From: Pipra filicauda | Lineage: Eukaryota > Chordata > Aves > Passeriformes > Pipridae | Direction: 5' to 3' | Assembly (NCBI RefSeq): GCF_003945595.2 | Contig: NW_024104506.1 | Coordinates: forward strand, 705,529-769,528 | Length of the DNA stretch: 64,000 nucleotides | Part shown: positions 55,226 to 64,000 of the stretch, piece after piece | How the letters are laid out: every line of letters starts with the position of its first letter | How positions within the stretch are numbered: the stretch's first letter is position 1 | Translations under genes and position numbers: made by a program | The notes under the pieces: model-generated | Database searches by the model: none | What the model was told of the DNA's origin: nothing | What the model saw: only the letters and a program-made list of their open reading frames with translations

Positions 55226-57699
55226 GATTCCCAGGGGATGTGACTCTCAAAATGAAGTGATCTCAAGACACTGTCCTTCCTGGCCTCTCTAGAAGTAGCC
55301 GATGGCGTTTGTGCTCACTCTGATTCCTCTCTCCGCACACACACACACACGCACAGTATGAATGCTTAACTCTCTTCTTTACAGTGCAGATATGCTCATT
55401 TGATGTTCCTCCGTGGGGGACAAACAATCCTTATGAGGTGGAGAGATAGACCAGTGCTGGGAACGGTGATTGCAAGGGACTGGTCTGTGATGAGTGCACT
55501 GGGGCCCCTTGAGCAGGGGCCCCAGAAAACAGGGTCACAGACCAGACTATTTTGGTCACTGTTGGTCCTTCAAGAGTATTCATGGAGGCCTGGCTGTGGA
55601 AGGGACAGTGCTGTGTGCCCCCATCCTGTACAGTCACCAACTTCAGCTCTTCAGTGGTGCTTTATGCAGCAGGAAACTTCCTGGAGGTTGTTCTTGGCAG
55701 CAACTTTGAAAGAACACTTGAGCCTTCAGGCACCGCCCTGAGGAGATCCTCTTTCCTTTTGGAGCTCGGTTCTGTCCCAGCAGTGCCCATGGCCTGTCCC
55801 TGCCTGCATTGCAGGAATGACACACAGCAGAACTGTGACCAAGGAAGGCCCAGCACAGGGAGGGTGTGGCTGGGAGAGGCCAGGGCAGAGTCCGCCAGGA
55901 CTGTGTCACCCTGAGCCAGCTGTGCCACCTCCCAGAGTGGAAGAGGGCCGAGCAGCTGCTCCCAGGCCTGTGCTCTGCTCAGGGAGCTGGGCCCATGGCT
56001 GCAGAGCTGCCCCACGGCTCTGTTGCAGCTCTGGCTGCACAGGAGGGGCTTCACCCCTTGGACCCCCCTGCCCTGAGGGCAGAGGCTTGGCTGGGTGGGA
56101 GAGGAGGGGAGGGGGCTTGTTCAGAGGGACGAGTTTGCACTAGAGGGGATCATATGGAGATCTCTAAACATTCGATGACACATGGTTTTTGTTTTGTCTC
56201 AGGCCCTAATCTTATGCCTACTTCCTGGAGATTTTCCTCCTGGAGGTGTTTCCCCGTGCCATGACTTCCCTGTCAGCACTCCATCCGAATGTCTCTGGAC
56301 TCACTTTGGCCTGAGAGAAACCTGCCTGTTTGCAGGGCACTGACTGGGCAACTGTTCTTTTTGCAGGTGCAAAAGGGCAGATAAAGAAAAAACAGATGGG
56401 TCCAGCAGAAGTGATGCTGCTTCTGCCAAAGGCAGAGCAGAGGCCGAAAGCACTTTAGGAAGTTGCTTGCAGAAGCACTGTGCATTCCAAGTTACAGCTC
56501 AGGAGTCTCAGTGACGTGTCCAACATGAGAGCTCCTTTTCCATTTCTCAACCCCCAGATTCCTCAGGAGTAGGAAACTGAAAACACTGACTCAGAAAAGC
56601 TCCTTTCCTTCCTAATAATTGTGCTTTGTCCTTCCCCTTTGACAGTGCTCTTGGAAATGTGCTGGTGTGATCTGGATCTGTAAGCAACCCTGACCTCACA
56701 CAGCACTCATCCAACAGCAGGAAGACCCTGCCTGGCCCCTGCTGGGGTTCTTGTGACCCACCGACAGCTTCTCCCTGCAGAGGTGTGGGCAACTACCCAG
56801 GCAGGATTAGACCTGACCCTGGCAGGCAGCAAAGTCCCTGCCCTGGCACGAAGAACCCCGGGGCACAGGGACCCTGCTCTGCAGGACAGCCCCGGGCACC
56901 CCTGGCTGCACCCCCACCTTCCCACCCCACAGCCATCTCTGGGAGAAGGAACCCACCTGCACTGTCCCTCTGACGGTGCTGCAGGGAAGGCCTGCCCTGG
57001 AGAACATCCTCCTCCTGTACCACAGAGAAACTGGGAGAGTCCGGACAGATGCGCAAGGCTGTGGGATGTGGTAGCTTTAGGAGATTCCTCCAGGAACACA
57101 AGCGACATTGCCCTGCACCTGTAGATTCACTCTGCAGAGGAGTGTGAAGTTGTGTCCCCAAGGGAAGTCTCAGCTAAACACCTCCCATCTTTCCGCTGCC
57201 TTTAACCTCCCTCTGCCTTGCTTCTCTTCTCTCATGGCTACAGGCAGTGCCCTCGGCCCTGCTGGGCTGTGCAGAGGAGCTGCTCCTGGGCAGAGCTGTC
57301 TCTCTGCAGTGCCACCCACTTGCCAGGAGCTCCCTGTGTGCCAGGAGCCTGGCCCAGCTGAGCAGCACAGCAAGAGCCAAAGGCAGCCCTTTCTCTGCCC
57401 CTCTGGGTTCCCTGCAGGTGTGCCTGGGGCTTCAGGGGAACCTGCTGTGGAGCAGGCTGAAGGAAACAATGATGTTCCCTCTTCTCACCTCTTCAGTGAC
57501 ACTTCTTTCCAGCAGTGACATTTCTCCTCTTAGAAAATTAACAGGGTATGATGATCACCTTTTCTAGTTTCATCATTACACAGGACACCAGGAGGGTGAC
57601 AGCAAAGGCTCTAATAACTCCCTGGCACAGTGGGGGTTTTCCTGGAGTCACACACAGAAATGTGTCAGGGCTCTGAGAGGTGTCCACACCTGAGCTGGA

Positions 57700-57845
57700 C
57701 TGATGTACTGCTCACACACGTGAGAGACACGAGTCCTTCCCTCGCACACACATGGGCAGTTCATTGCAGCAGGGGCAGTGTCTCCCTGGGCTCCTGCTGC
57801 CACTCCCAGAGCCTGGAGCCACCTCAACCCAGTAGTGCTCCCACC
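57700..57845 (+). repeat. Repeated module, copy of 60735-60865
   Basis: Shares CGAGTCCTTCCCTCGCACAC, GGCAGTTCATTGCAGCAGGG and CCCAGAGCCTGGAGCCACCT with 60735-60865 at roughly 80% identity. It lies upstream (on the + strand) of the OR pseudogene. Confidence 0.8.
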
Positions 57846-58035
57846 CTGCCCACTCCTACACTTCAGATGAACATTGGGGTTTTCTACTCACTGGAACTGC
57901 CCAGTCCAGCCCCTCCCCAGTCCCCCCATCTCCCTGCCCCGCCCCAACCCAGCAGAGCACCACAGTCGTTTCTGGTCCTGCAGCAAGAAAGGGAGGAAAT
58001 GGAGGACAGGGACAGTGACTCCGCATCTGGACTGC

Positions 58036-58532
58036 TCAGGAGATCATCAGCTCAGGCAGCAGCTCCTGCAGCCCCAGGGCCAGACCTGCTTCCCAGTGGC
58101 CCAGGCAGCTGCTGCCACGTGGGCACAAGCTCTGCTGCCCAGGAGGGTCCTGTAGTGCAGGGCTTTGCAGATGGCCACGTAGCGGTCGTAGAACATGATG
58201 GTGAGAAGGGCAACCTCCGCTGTGATCAAGAAGAAAAGCAAAAAACACCTGTGCAGCTCATCCTGAGTAGGAGATGCCCCTGGTGTTCCAGAGGGAACTG
58301 GCCATGGCTTTGGGGACAGTGGTGCAGATGCAGCCCAGGTGTGTGAGGGAGAGGTGGAGCAGGAAGAAGTCCCTGGGGGTGTGCAGGTGGTGGTGGCAGG
58401 CTACAGCGCTGAGGATGAGGCCGTTGCCCAGGAGGGCAGCCAGGGAGACGCCCAGGAAGAAACAGAAGTGCAAGAGCTGCAGCCCTTGCATGCCAGGAGG
58501 AGGAACTGGGGGATGGAGATGCTGTTGGACAT
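58036..58532 (-). pseudogene. Olfactory receptor pseudogene, OR14-like
   Basis: Odorant receptors are intronless seven-helix G-protein-coupled receptors. The minus strand starts with an ATG at 58532 (MSNSISIPQFLLLA), shifts frame, then reads LQLLHFCFFLGVSLAALLGN (TM1), a TM2-region piece HTPRDFFLLHLSLTHLG and VPKAMASSLWNTRGISYSG before a TGA. After another shift it reads the OR hallmark MFYDRYVAICKALHY at the end of TM3, followed by RTLLGSRACAHVAAAAWATG (TM4), and stops. TM5-TM7 are missing. At least two frame shifts and truncation make it a pseudogene. The exact wording of the TM2 and TM3 motifs fits the bird-expanded OR14 (gamma-c) clade. Confidence 0.88.
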
Positions 58533-58921
58533 GAACTTCCTCTGGGCATCAGGAACTGTCCAAGGAAGAAAAGGCAGTGAAAACTTTGGGACAGATTTCC
58601 TAGATCAAAACCCATGAATTCCTCTGAGCATCTATCCTCATCCCAAGTATCTGCGGTCACACATATGTAGATTCTGGACTGTAGAAGACAGGCTTAGCAT
58701 GACTTTAAGATGATTTCTTCTGAGTTTTTTGATTTATTTTTCTACTGCCAGGTCTGACAGCTGTGTCACGGTGACACGTGGGGCATCATGGAACCAAATG
58801 AACCCTGAGACATTTCAGAATCCCACGTGTGTTGGGTCTTTCTGAGCTGGAGTTCATTTTCTCACTGCAGCCGTCACAGTGCTGTGCTTGGTATTGGGAG
58901 CTACAAAGAGGTTAATCACAC
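58533..58921. other. Flank of OR pseudogene, no gene seen
   Basis: Contains one copy of the ATCATGGAACCAAATG motif (58788) related to the tandem repeat at 59.5-59.75 kb. Otherwise unassigned. Confidence 0.4.
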
Positions 58922-59025
58922 TATGATTTTGGGGTCAAATAGCATCTTGGATTTTATTCGTGGAGCAAGGCTGCCATCTAGTGTCCGTTTCTTCTGGGGG
59001 GGGCAGTCATGTTCGCAGAGTGGCC
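58922..59025 (-). mobile_element. LTR-end-like fragment, copy 1
   Basis: About 104 bp shared in direct orientation with 59904-60007 at roughly 90% identity. On the minus strand it holds CGAATAAAAT and then a TTTGACCCCAAAATCATAG end, resembling the polyadenylation signal and U5 end of an LTR. Family not recognised. Confidence 0.55.
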
Positions 59026-59059
59026 TCGTATCTTTGGTAACAGCTGAGCAGGGCTGGCA

Positions 59060-59512
59060 CAGCATCCGCACTGTCAGCTTCCTCCCTTGAATCGGGGGTA
59101 AGATCATGGGAGGGGATACAGGCAGACCAGTTGAGCCAAATTGACCAAAGGGATATTCCAGAATATATGGCAGCAGATCAGCTACAAAAGCTCAGGAAAG
59201 GAACAGGAAAGGGGGAAAATCCATTTTTTTACAATACTTGCCTTCTGAGTGGCCTCGCTGTGTGGTGAAGCCCTGCTTCCCGTGAAGTGACCAGGCATTG
59301 CTGCTGACGGGAAGAAGTGAATAAATCTTTTTATTTTTCTCTTCACTTATGCATGCACAAACTTTGGCTTTTGCTTTAGTAAAGTACCTGATCTCAAGGT
59401 AGAAGTCATTTTCCATCTTATTCTGTTCTCTCCTGTCTGGCTGGGAAGGGGAGCGATAGAGCGGCTTGGTGGGCACCTGGCATCCAGACAAGGTCAACCC
59501 ACTGCAACATTG
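59060..59512 (+). mobile_element. LTR-like element (avian ERV)
   Basis: The + strand carries GACCAAAGGGATATTCCAG, AGCCCTGCTTCCCGTGAAGT, GAAGAAGTGAATAAATC and a final AAGGTCAACCCACTGCAACA. I recall this arrangement from a common avian LTR (AATAAA, then a region ending before a TTAAACCAC-like terminus). The 5' boundary is uncertain. Confidence 0.5.
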
Positions 59513-59760
59513 CAGGGTCTCATGGAACAAAAGGATGCCGGGACACTGGGAAAACTCACGGAAAAAAGTGGCTCTCGTGACACTGCCCTGCATCATGGAA
59601 GCAAATGTTCCCTGGGAAACTACAGAAAAACAGGGAATTAAGGAACGTCATTGGGACGTGCGGGACCTCATGGAATTAAACAAACCCTGGGATATCTTTG
59701 GAACTTCATGGAATCAAAGGGGGAAACAAAAGAATTAAACCCAATGACCAGAAACCATTG
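59513..59760. repeat. Degenerate tandem repeat with TCATGGAA cores
   Basis: TCATGGAA-type cores recur at about 59520, 59594, 59668 and 59708 (spacings of about 74, 74 and 40 bp), each with GGGACA- or CTGGGA-like neighbours. Related cores occur at 58788 and 60430-60505. This suggests an eroded minisatellite or satellite family spread through this region. Confidence 0.6.
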
Positions 59761-59903
59761 GATCGAACATTTCTTTAAGATGCCAACTGGGGATTCATGG
59801 GGGTACTCTGCCATGCATGAATCAAAGAATGAGTATAAATTTCGGAATATAAATACAGTGATATTTGAAAGATCCCCCACTCACAAGCAGTCGAGAATTA
59901 GGT

Positions 59904-60007
59904 TATGATTTTGGGGTCAAATAGCCTCTTGGGTTTTATTCGTGGAGCAAGACTGCCATCTAGTTTCTGTTTCTTATGGGGGGCAGTCATGTTCGCAGAG
60001 TGTGGCC
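59904..60007 (-). mobile_element. LTR-end-like fragment, copy 2
   Basis: Direct partner of 58922-59025, starting TATGATTTTGGGGTCAAATA and ending GTTCGCAGAGTGTGGCC. The following 400 bp are AT-rich and may be more of the same LTR, read on the minus strand, but this is not certain. Confidence 0.55.
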
Positions 60008-60504
60008 TTCTCGCTTAGGAGGAGGCCTTGTAGCATCTCTGATTGATCTATCCGACCTCTAACCCCTAAACTGGATGTTCTAGGACCAGCTAAGACAAGT
60101 GTCTTAGAACTTCCCGTTTGCTTAAACAATATTTAATTGACTTTCTTCTTAACAGAACATTCTCTTATTAAACAAGTTTTCTGAGGCATGTAAGCTAATT
60201 TCTTGAAGATGGTCATGCGATACGTGCTCTATTATTTTCCATGTATCATCTACATTCTCTCTCCTAAAACTATTTGTAGTCTTAAAAGAAAAGACCACTA
60301 CCATGCCAATAAACAAATCCCTTTGTTGATTAGGATATCATTTTTATTTCTGTTACATCTTCTGATTTACTAAGTCGTTCAGAAAGAAGATCCTCCATCA
60401 TTTCAGTGCCATTGTGACAATATGGGGCCTCATGTTACCCATGGAACACTGAACACTGTAAATTCCCCTGGAATCAAGGGGCCATTGGGACACTCTGGGG
60501 CCTC
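60008..60504. other. AT-rich DNA, possible LTR body
   Basis: AT-rich sequence with no gene. It ends with further TCATG-containing repeat-like sequence at 60420-60510. Confidence 0.35.
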
Positions 60505-60705
60505 ATGGAAGAGGGAGGTAGTGCAGAGAGACCTCAAGTCAGAGGTTTGGGCAATCATCCACCAGAGGAAGTTCAACAAGGGGAAGTGCCAGATTCTGTC
60601 CCTGGGATGGGGCAACCTCAGTTGTACGGACAGACTGGGAACGACGTACTGCATAGCAGTGCTGGAAAATGGCCTCTGGGGTCCTGGTGGATGGCCAGTC
60701 GGCCA
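60505..60705 (+). mobile_element. CR1 LINE fragment (3' end of ORF2 region)
   Basis: GAGGTAGTGCAGAGAGACCT, AGGAAGTTCAACAAGGGGAA and CTGTCCCTGGGATGGGGCAA are typical of the C-terminal part of the CR1 reverse transcriptase ORF. The CR1 3' UTR is missing. Confidence 0.85.
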
Positions 60706-60734
60706 GTGGTGCCCTGGCAGGGACTCACTGCTCG

Positions 60735-60865
60735 GTCACACAATGGTTTTCAGACACACCAGTCCTTCCCTTGCACACACACCCAGACAGACAGTTCATG
60801 GCAGCAGGGGCAGTATCTCCTGGGGCTCCGGCTGCCACGCCCGGAGCCTGGATGCACTTCAACCC
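60735..60865 (+). repeat. Repeated module near the palindrome
   Basis: Homologous to 57700-57845. It contains CAGTCCTTCCCTTGCACACA and GACAGTTCATGGCAGCAGGG. It lies immediately outside the left palindrome arm as far as the window shows. Confidence 0.78.
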
Positions 60866-61520
60866 TTGTGGGGTGCCACCTGCTCTGCCACTATCTGAGA
60901 TGCCCCACAGCCTGAGGGATGGGCATGGGGAGCTCTGTGCACAGAAGCACATCCCAGAGCTGCATCCAGGGGCTTTGCCAGGGTTTAGTACCATAAATGC
61001 AAAGTGACACCGAGACACTCCCACCTAGCTTCAAGGCCCCCCCCGGAGGCCGATGGCAATTGTACTTGCTCAGGGTCATGGCCCCACACCAACACCAGGT
61101 ATGTGCTCAAGACTTGTCTGTTCTATGCAAAGAGAGACACCTTCTCTAGTCCTTCCGTGTCTCTCCAGGGAAGACTAAAGAACCTCTGTGGACTGGTGAG
61201 AAGCCAGTGCTGGAAGTAGTGGTTCTATTGTGAGTGCCAACCAAGAGAGCTTTGCAGGTCTGCGATGGGGTTATCGAGTGCCGATGGGAATAGATCACAC
61301 CCTTCCCTGGTTTTTCCTTCATATCCTCCTACAGAGATGACAGAGATGGGAAAGAGAATGAAATTTTTGGCTGTGCCTCTGAGTACCCCTCAACCTGCTG
61401 CAGATATGCTGGTTCCAGTACATCCAGTTCAGGTGTGACAGGCAGTTCCCTGGTCCTCTGAGCAAGAGTAGCAGGAGGAGGGACACAACAGAGCTCTCCT
61501 CATGGACACTGCATCTCCAT
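60863..61520 (+). repeat. Left arm of a large inverted repeat (palindrome)
   Basis: Pairs with 63345-64000 in reverse complement. The positional sum drifts only from 124863 to 124865, so at most a couple of single-base indels exist, and I count about half a dozen substitutions over 655 bp. Homology on the inner side ends at about 61520. The outer end cannot be seen because the right arm reaches the window edge. Identical frames on both arms do not resemble a known protein. Confidence 0.95.
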
Positions 61521-63344
61521 GGTTCCAAAGCAGGAGGGAGATGCCATACCACATCCGAGCTTTCTCTGGGGAAGGTGCTTCTCCAGGGCACTGTCTCACT
61601 GTACCATTGGTGCCACAGGCTCTGAAAAAAGCCCAAGCAGTCTTTGTCGCCAGCAAAAGTACTCCTGCTGCCAGCAGGGATGCTCCCCGGGATAGGCCAG
61701 GGGAGGCTGATCCCTGGCTGATAAGCCTGAAGGGATTGTCTTCCTCTCTTGCCCCTGGACCATTCTCAAAAGGCGTGCCCTGGAGGACAATTCAGGAGTC
61801 TCGCCGGGCCAGCAAAAGAGGGATAAGAGGGATGAGATGATGGCGATGAAAAAACATCATGACCTGTCAATCGTGAGTTCCCCGATACCAACCTGCACCC
61901 TTACCCCCCAGCCCGGCCCCGCCGCCTCCGCGGTGCGGAGCCCCGACAGCTGCCCAGCTCCCGCTGCTCTCGCCTGCCTTCCGCATCCAGCCCACACCCG
62001 ACGAGAACCCTAACGACGCGGAGGCCGGGCTCAGCCCCGGGGTGGAGTTGGCGGAGGAGGGCAGCGGAGAGGGAAGGCGGCAGAGAAGGGAGAGGAGGTG
62101 GAGAGGAAGTGGCCCTGCCGGAGCAGAGAGCCGGGGCTGTCGGCGGCAGCGAGAGGCTGGGCGGTGGATCGGCGGATGCCGCTCTGTCTTGGAGCCTGTG
62201 GACCCCTGACATAGTTCTGCCCTCTTAGGTATCAGAGCAGAGAAAACACATTTAAAGGAAGGTGAGGATTCTGCATTTGTACTGAGGGGTACAGAGAACG
62301 TATCAGCCCCAAGGACTGGTGTAAGAGTTGTAAAGGCAGGAAAATTGCTAGAGAGAAGAATATCCCAGAAGTGCACATGAAGAAGGAATGAAGGATGATC
62401 AGAAAAATAACATTCCATGGATGGTCCCTCAACCAGTCTTCCTGAGTCCTGGGCCACATGGTTGGAATCTCTCCTTTCTGAATGCTTCTGTTTACTCTCT
62501 CACCACCTCTACCACTTAGTCTGACTTGGCTGCACCTCGCTCCGTCGCACTTTCTGCCTCCACAGATTCTTCAACACACCTCCGACATTTAGCGTTCAGA
62601 TCCTTGAGGAGTGACACTCCAAGTCTTGCAGACCATTACAGTGTCTTTCCCACACTCAAGGCAAGGCCAGAATCCTCCTCCTATCCAAAGAGAGAGATCT
62701 TCATGAACCAGAGAATCGCTGTGCCTGCCTGAAGGGGAAAAGAGTATTCCGGAGAAGTTAAGGACACACATTGCAGCTGACTGCTGTATGCCCAGACTTG
62801 CGCTGCGCTGTTCTGTGTATGTCACTTGGCACCCAGCCTGTGCCCTGTGTAGGACTGAAATGCTCTGCTTTCATAGGGACATTATTTTGCTTGACTGTAG
62901 AAACAATTATCCCATTTTTGTATTTCTAAGAAAATCCCCTGAAAGGTCCAAAGATGACCGTGTCAATGAATCCGTGTCCGCCAGGGCGCAGCAATACAGT
63001 GCCGCTTCCACAACACGGAGAGCCAGAGGAAGGCCCAATGACCATCTTCCGACAAAGACAGCAGCTCTCTGCAACATTTAGCAGAGCGTGACAGGAGCTC
63101 GGGGCTGTGGCCCGGGAGCTGCCAGTAAAAATGGATAAAATCATGGATTCGTAGGTTGGCGTGTGAGTACTTGATGGTGATTTCACTACCCCAGGGAGGA
63201 TTTTTCCGAGAGAATGCTCTACCAGAGCAGAGGGATGGACAGACAGGAGGAGAGTTCGGAGGCAGAGCTCTCTGAAGAACATACCAGGAATGACAGCAGC
63301 CTTGAAGGACAAGCTCAGCCATCTCAGCTCCTGCCCCGGCCTCC
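61521..63344. other. Palindrome spacer, about 1.8 kb
   Basis: Unique on both sides, with a CpG-rich core (61890-62205). No recognisable exon, OR, CR1 or LTR sequence. Frames of 145-196 codons overlap on both strands and are not supported by motifs. Confidence 0.5.
61890..62205. promoter_or_regulatory. Small CpG island in palindrome spacer
   Basis: CpG-dense sequence (for example GCCGCCTCCGCGGTGCGGAG and CCTAACGACGCGGAGGCCGG) amid AT-moderate DNA. It is a promoter-like composition without an identified gene; whether it is methylated or decaying is unknown. Confidence 0.5.
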
Positions 63345-64000
63345 ACGGAGATGCAGTGTCCATGAGGAGAGCTCTGCTGTGTCCCTCCTCCTGCTACTCT
63401 TGCTCAGAGGACCAGGGAACTGCCTGTCACACCTGAACTGGATGTGCTGGAACCAGCATATCTGCAGCAGGTTGAGGGGCATTCAGAGGCACAGCCAAAA
63501 ATTTCATTCTCTTTCCCATCTCTGTCATCTCTGTAGGAGGATATGAAGGAAAACCAGGGAAGGGTGTGATCTATTCCCATCGGCACTCGATAACCCCATC
63601 GCAGACCTGCAAAGCTCTCTTGGTTGGCACTCACAATAGAACCACTACTTCCAGCACTGGCTTCTCACCAGTCCACAGAGGTTCTTTAGTCTTCCCTGGA
63701 GAGACACGGAAGGACTAGAGAAGGTGTCTCTCTTTGCATAGAACAGACAAGTCTTGAGCACATACCTGGTGTTGGTGTGGGGCCATGACCCTGAGCAAGT
63801 ACAATTGCCATCGGCCTCCGGGGGGGGCCTTGAAGCTAGGTGGGAGTGTCTCGGTGTCACTTTGCATTTATGGTACTAAACCCTGGCAAAGCCCCTGGAT
63901 GCAGCTCTGGGATGTGCTTCTGTGCACAGAGCTCCCCATGCCCATCCCTCAGGCTGTGGGGCATCTCAGATAGTGGCAGAGCAGGTGGCACCCCACAAGG
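63345..64000 (-). repeat. Right arm of a large inverted repeat, continues past window
   Basis: Reverse complement of 60863-61520. It is still fully homologous at the last base (64000 pairs with 60863), so the true arm is longer than 655 bp. Confidence 0.95.

Larger units (their letters stand above)
54386..58035. other. No intact gene; OR-neighbourhood DNA
   Basis: Moderate to high GC with many motif-free frames. A (CA)n tract lies at 55338-55358. Part of a locally repeated module lies at 55146-55225 and another at about 57700-57845. No exon can be assigned. Confidence 0.45.

Noticed and set aside
62926..63363. 145-codon minus-strand frame overlapping the palindrome arm
   Set aside because: No domain is recognised, and the reverse strand is also open. 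Its part in the arm is not preserved as coding in the other arm.

Overview
The window looks like genomic DNA of a bird, most likely a passerine. The repeats are avian: at least 18 CR1 LINE fragments (3' ends with the ATTCTATGATTCT-type terminus), several avian-type LTRs, and one decayed olfactory receptor of the bird-expanded OR14-like class. There are no operons, no dense coding and no intact protein-coding gene that I can support. Almost all longer open frames lie inside CR1, GC-rich or tandem-repeat sequence. Family names below come from sequence resemblance recalled from knowledge, not from a search.

1-27 kb: gene-poor intergenic or intronic DNA with CR1 fragments on both strands. It also has a 30-bp minisatellite (about 0.8-1.0 kb), a solo LTR (13727-14322), a 577-bp inverted pair of composite CR1 copies (18449-19025 and 21599-22175), and a near-identical 0.6-kb direct pair (7773-8365 and 24393-24985).

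27-38.3 kb: the gene-like part. It holds CpG islands at 27.06-27.43 and 30.5-31.7 kb. The second carries housekeeping-promoter motifs: NRF1-type, E-box, ZNF143-like, and a tandem YY1/ETS-like array. Two copies of a 255-bp GC-rich repeat (28.34 and 32.99 kb) lie on either side of it. Downstream, five exon-like blocks on the + strand (33419-38282) resemble, in order, consecutive internal exons of TP53BP2 (ASPP2). All keep AG/GT borders but carry stops and frame shifts, so I call an intron-retaining duplicated pseudogene.

38.3-54.4 kb: dominated by endogenous retroviruses (ERVs). One is a truncated minus-strand provirus (45385-48885) with a 5' LTR, a tRNA-Trp-like primer binding site, a leader splice donor and decayed gag pieces. 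It is interrupted by a solo LTR of another family with a perfect 5-bp target duplication (46366-46960). A + strand solo LTR of the provirus family has a perfect 6-bp duplication (44128-44575). A second minus-strand ERV with gag- and protease-like remnants lies at about 53.0-54.4 kb, and a piece of its gag recurs at 49.2 kb. G-rich degenerate tandem DNA fills 51.4-53 kb.

54.4-64 kb: an olfactory-receptor neighbourhood. It contains a minus-strand OR14-like pseudogene (58036-58532), a locally repeated module (about 55.1, 57.7 and 60.7-61.0 kb), LTR fragments, a degenerate tandem repeat, and a large palindrome of about 99% identity (60863-61520 and 63345-64000) that runs off the window's right end and encloses a CpG island. 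Together the second half resembles a repeat-rich, duplication-prone region such as a W-linked, subtelomeric or pericentromeric segment; this is inference.
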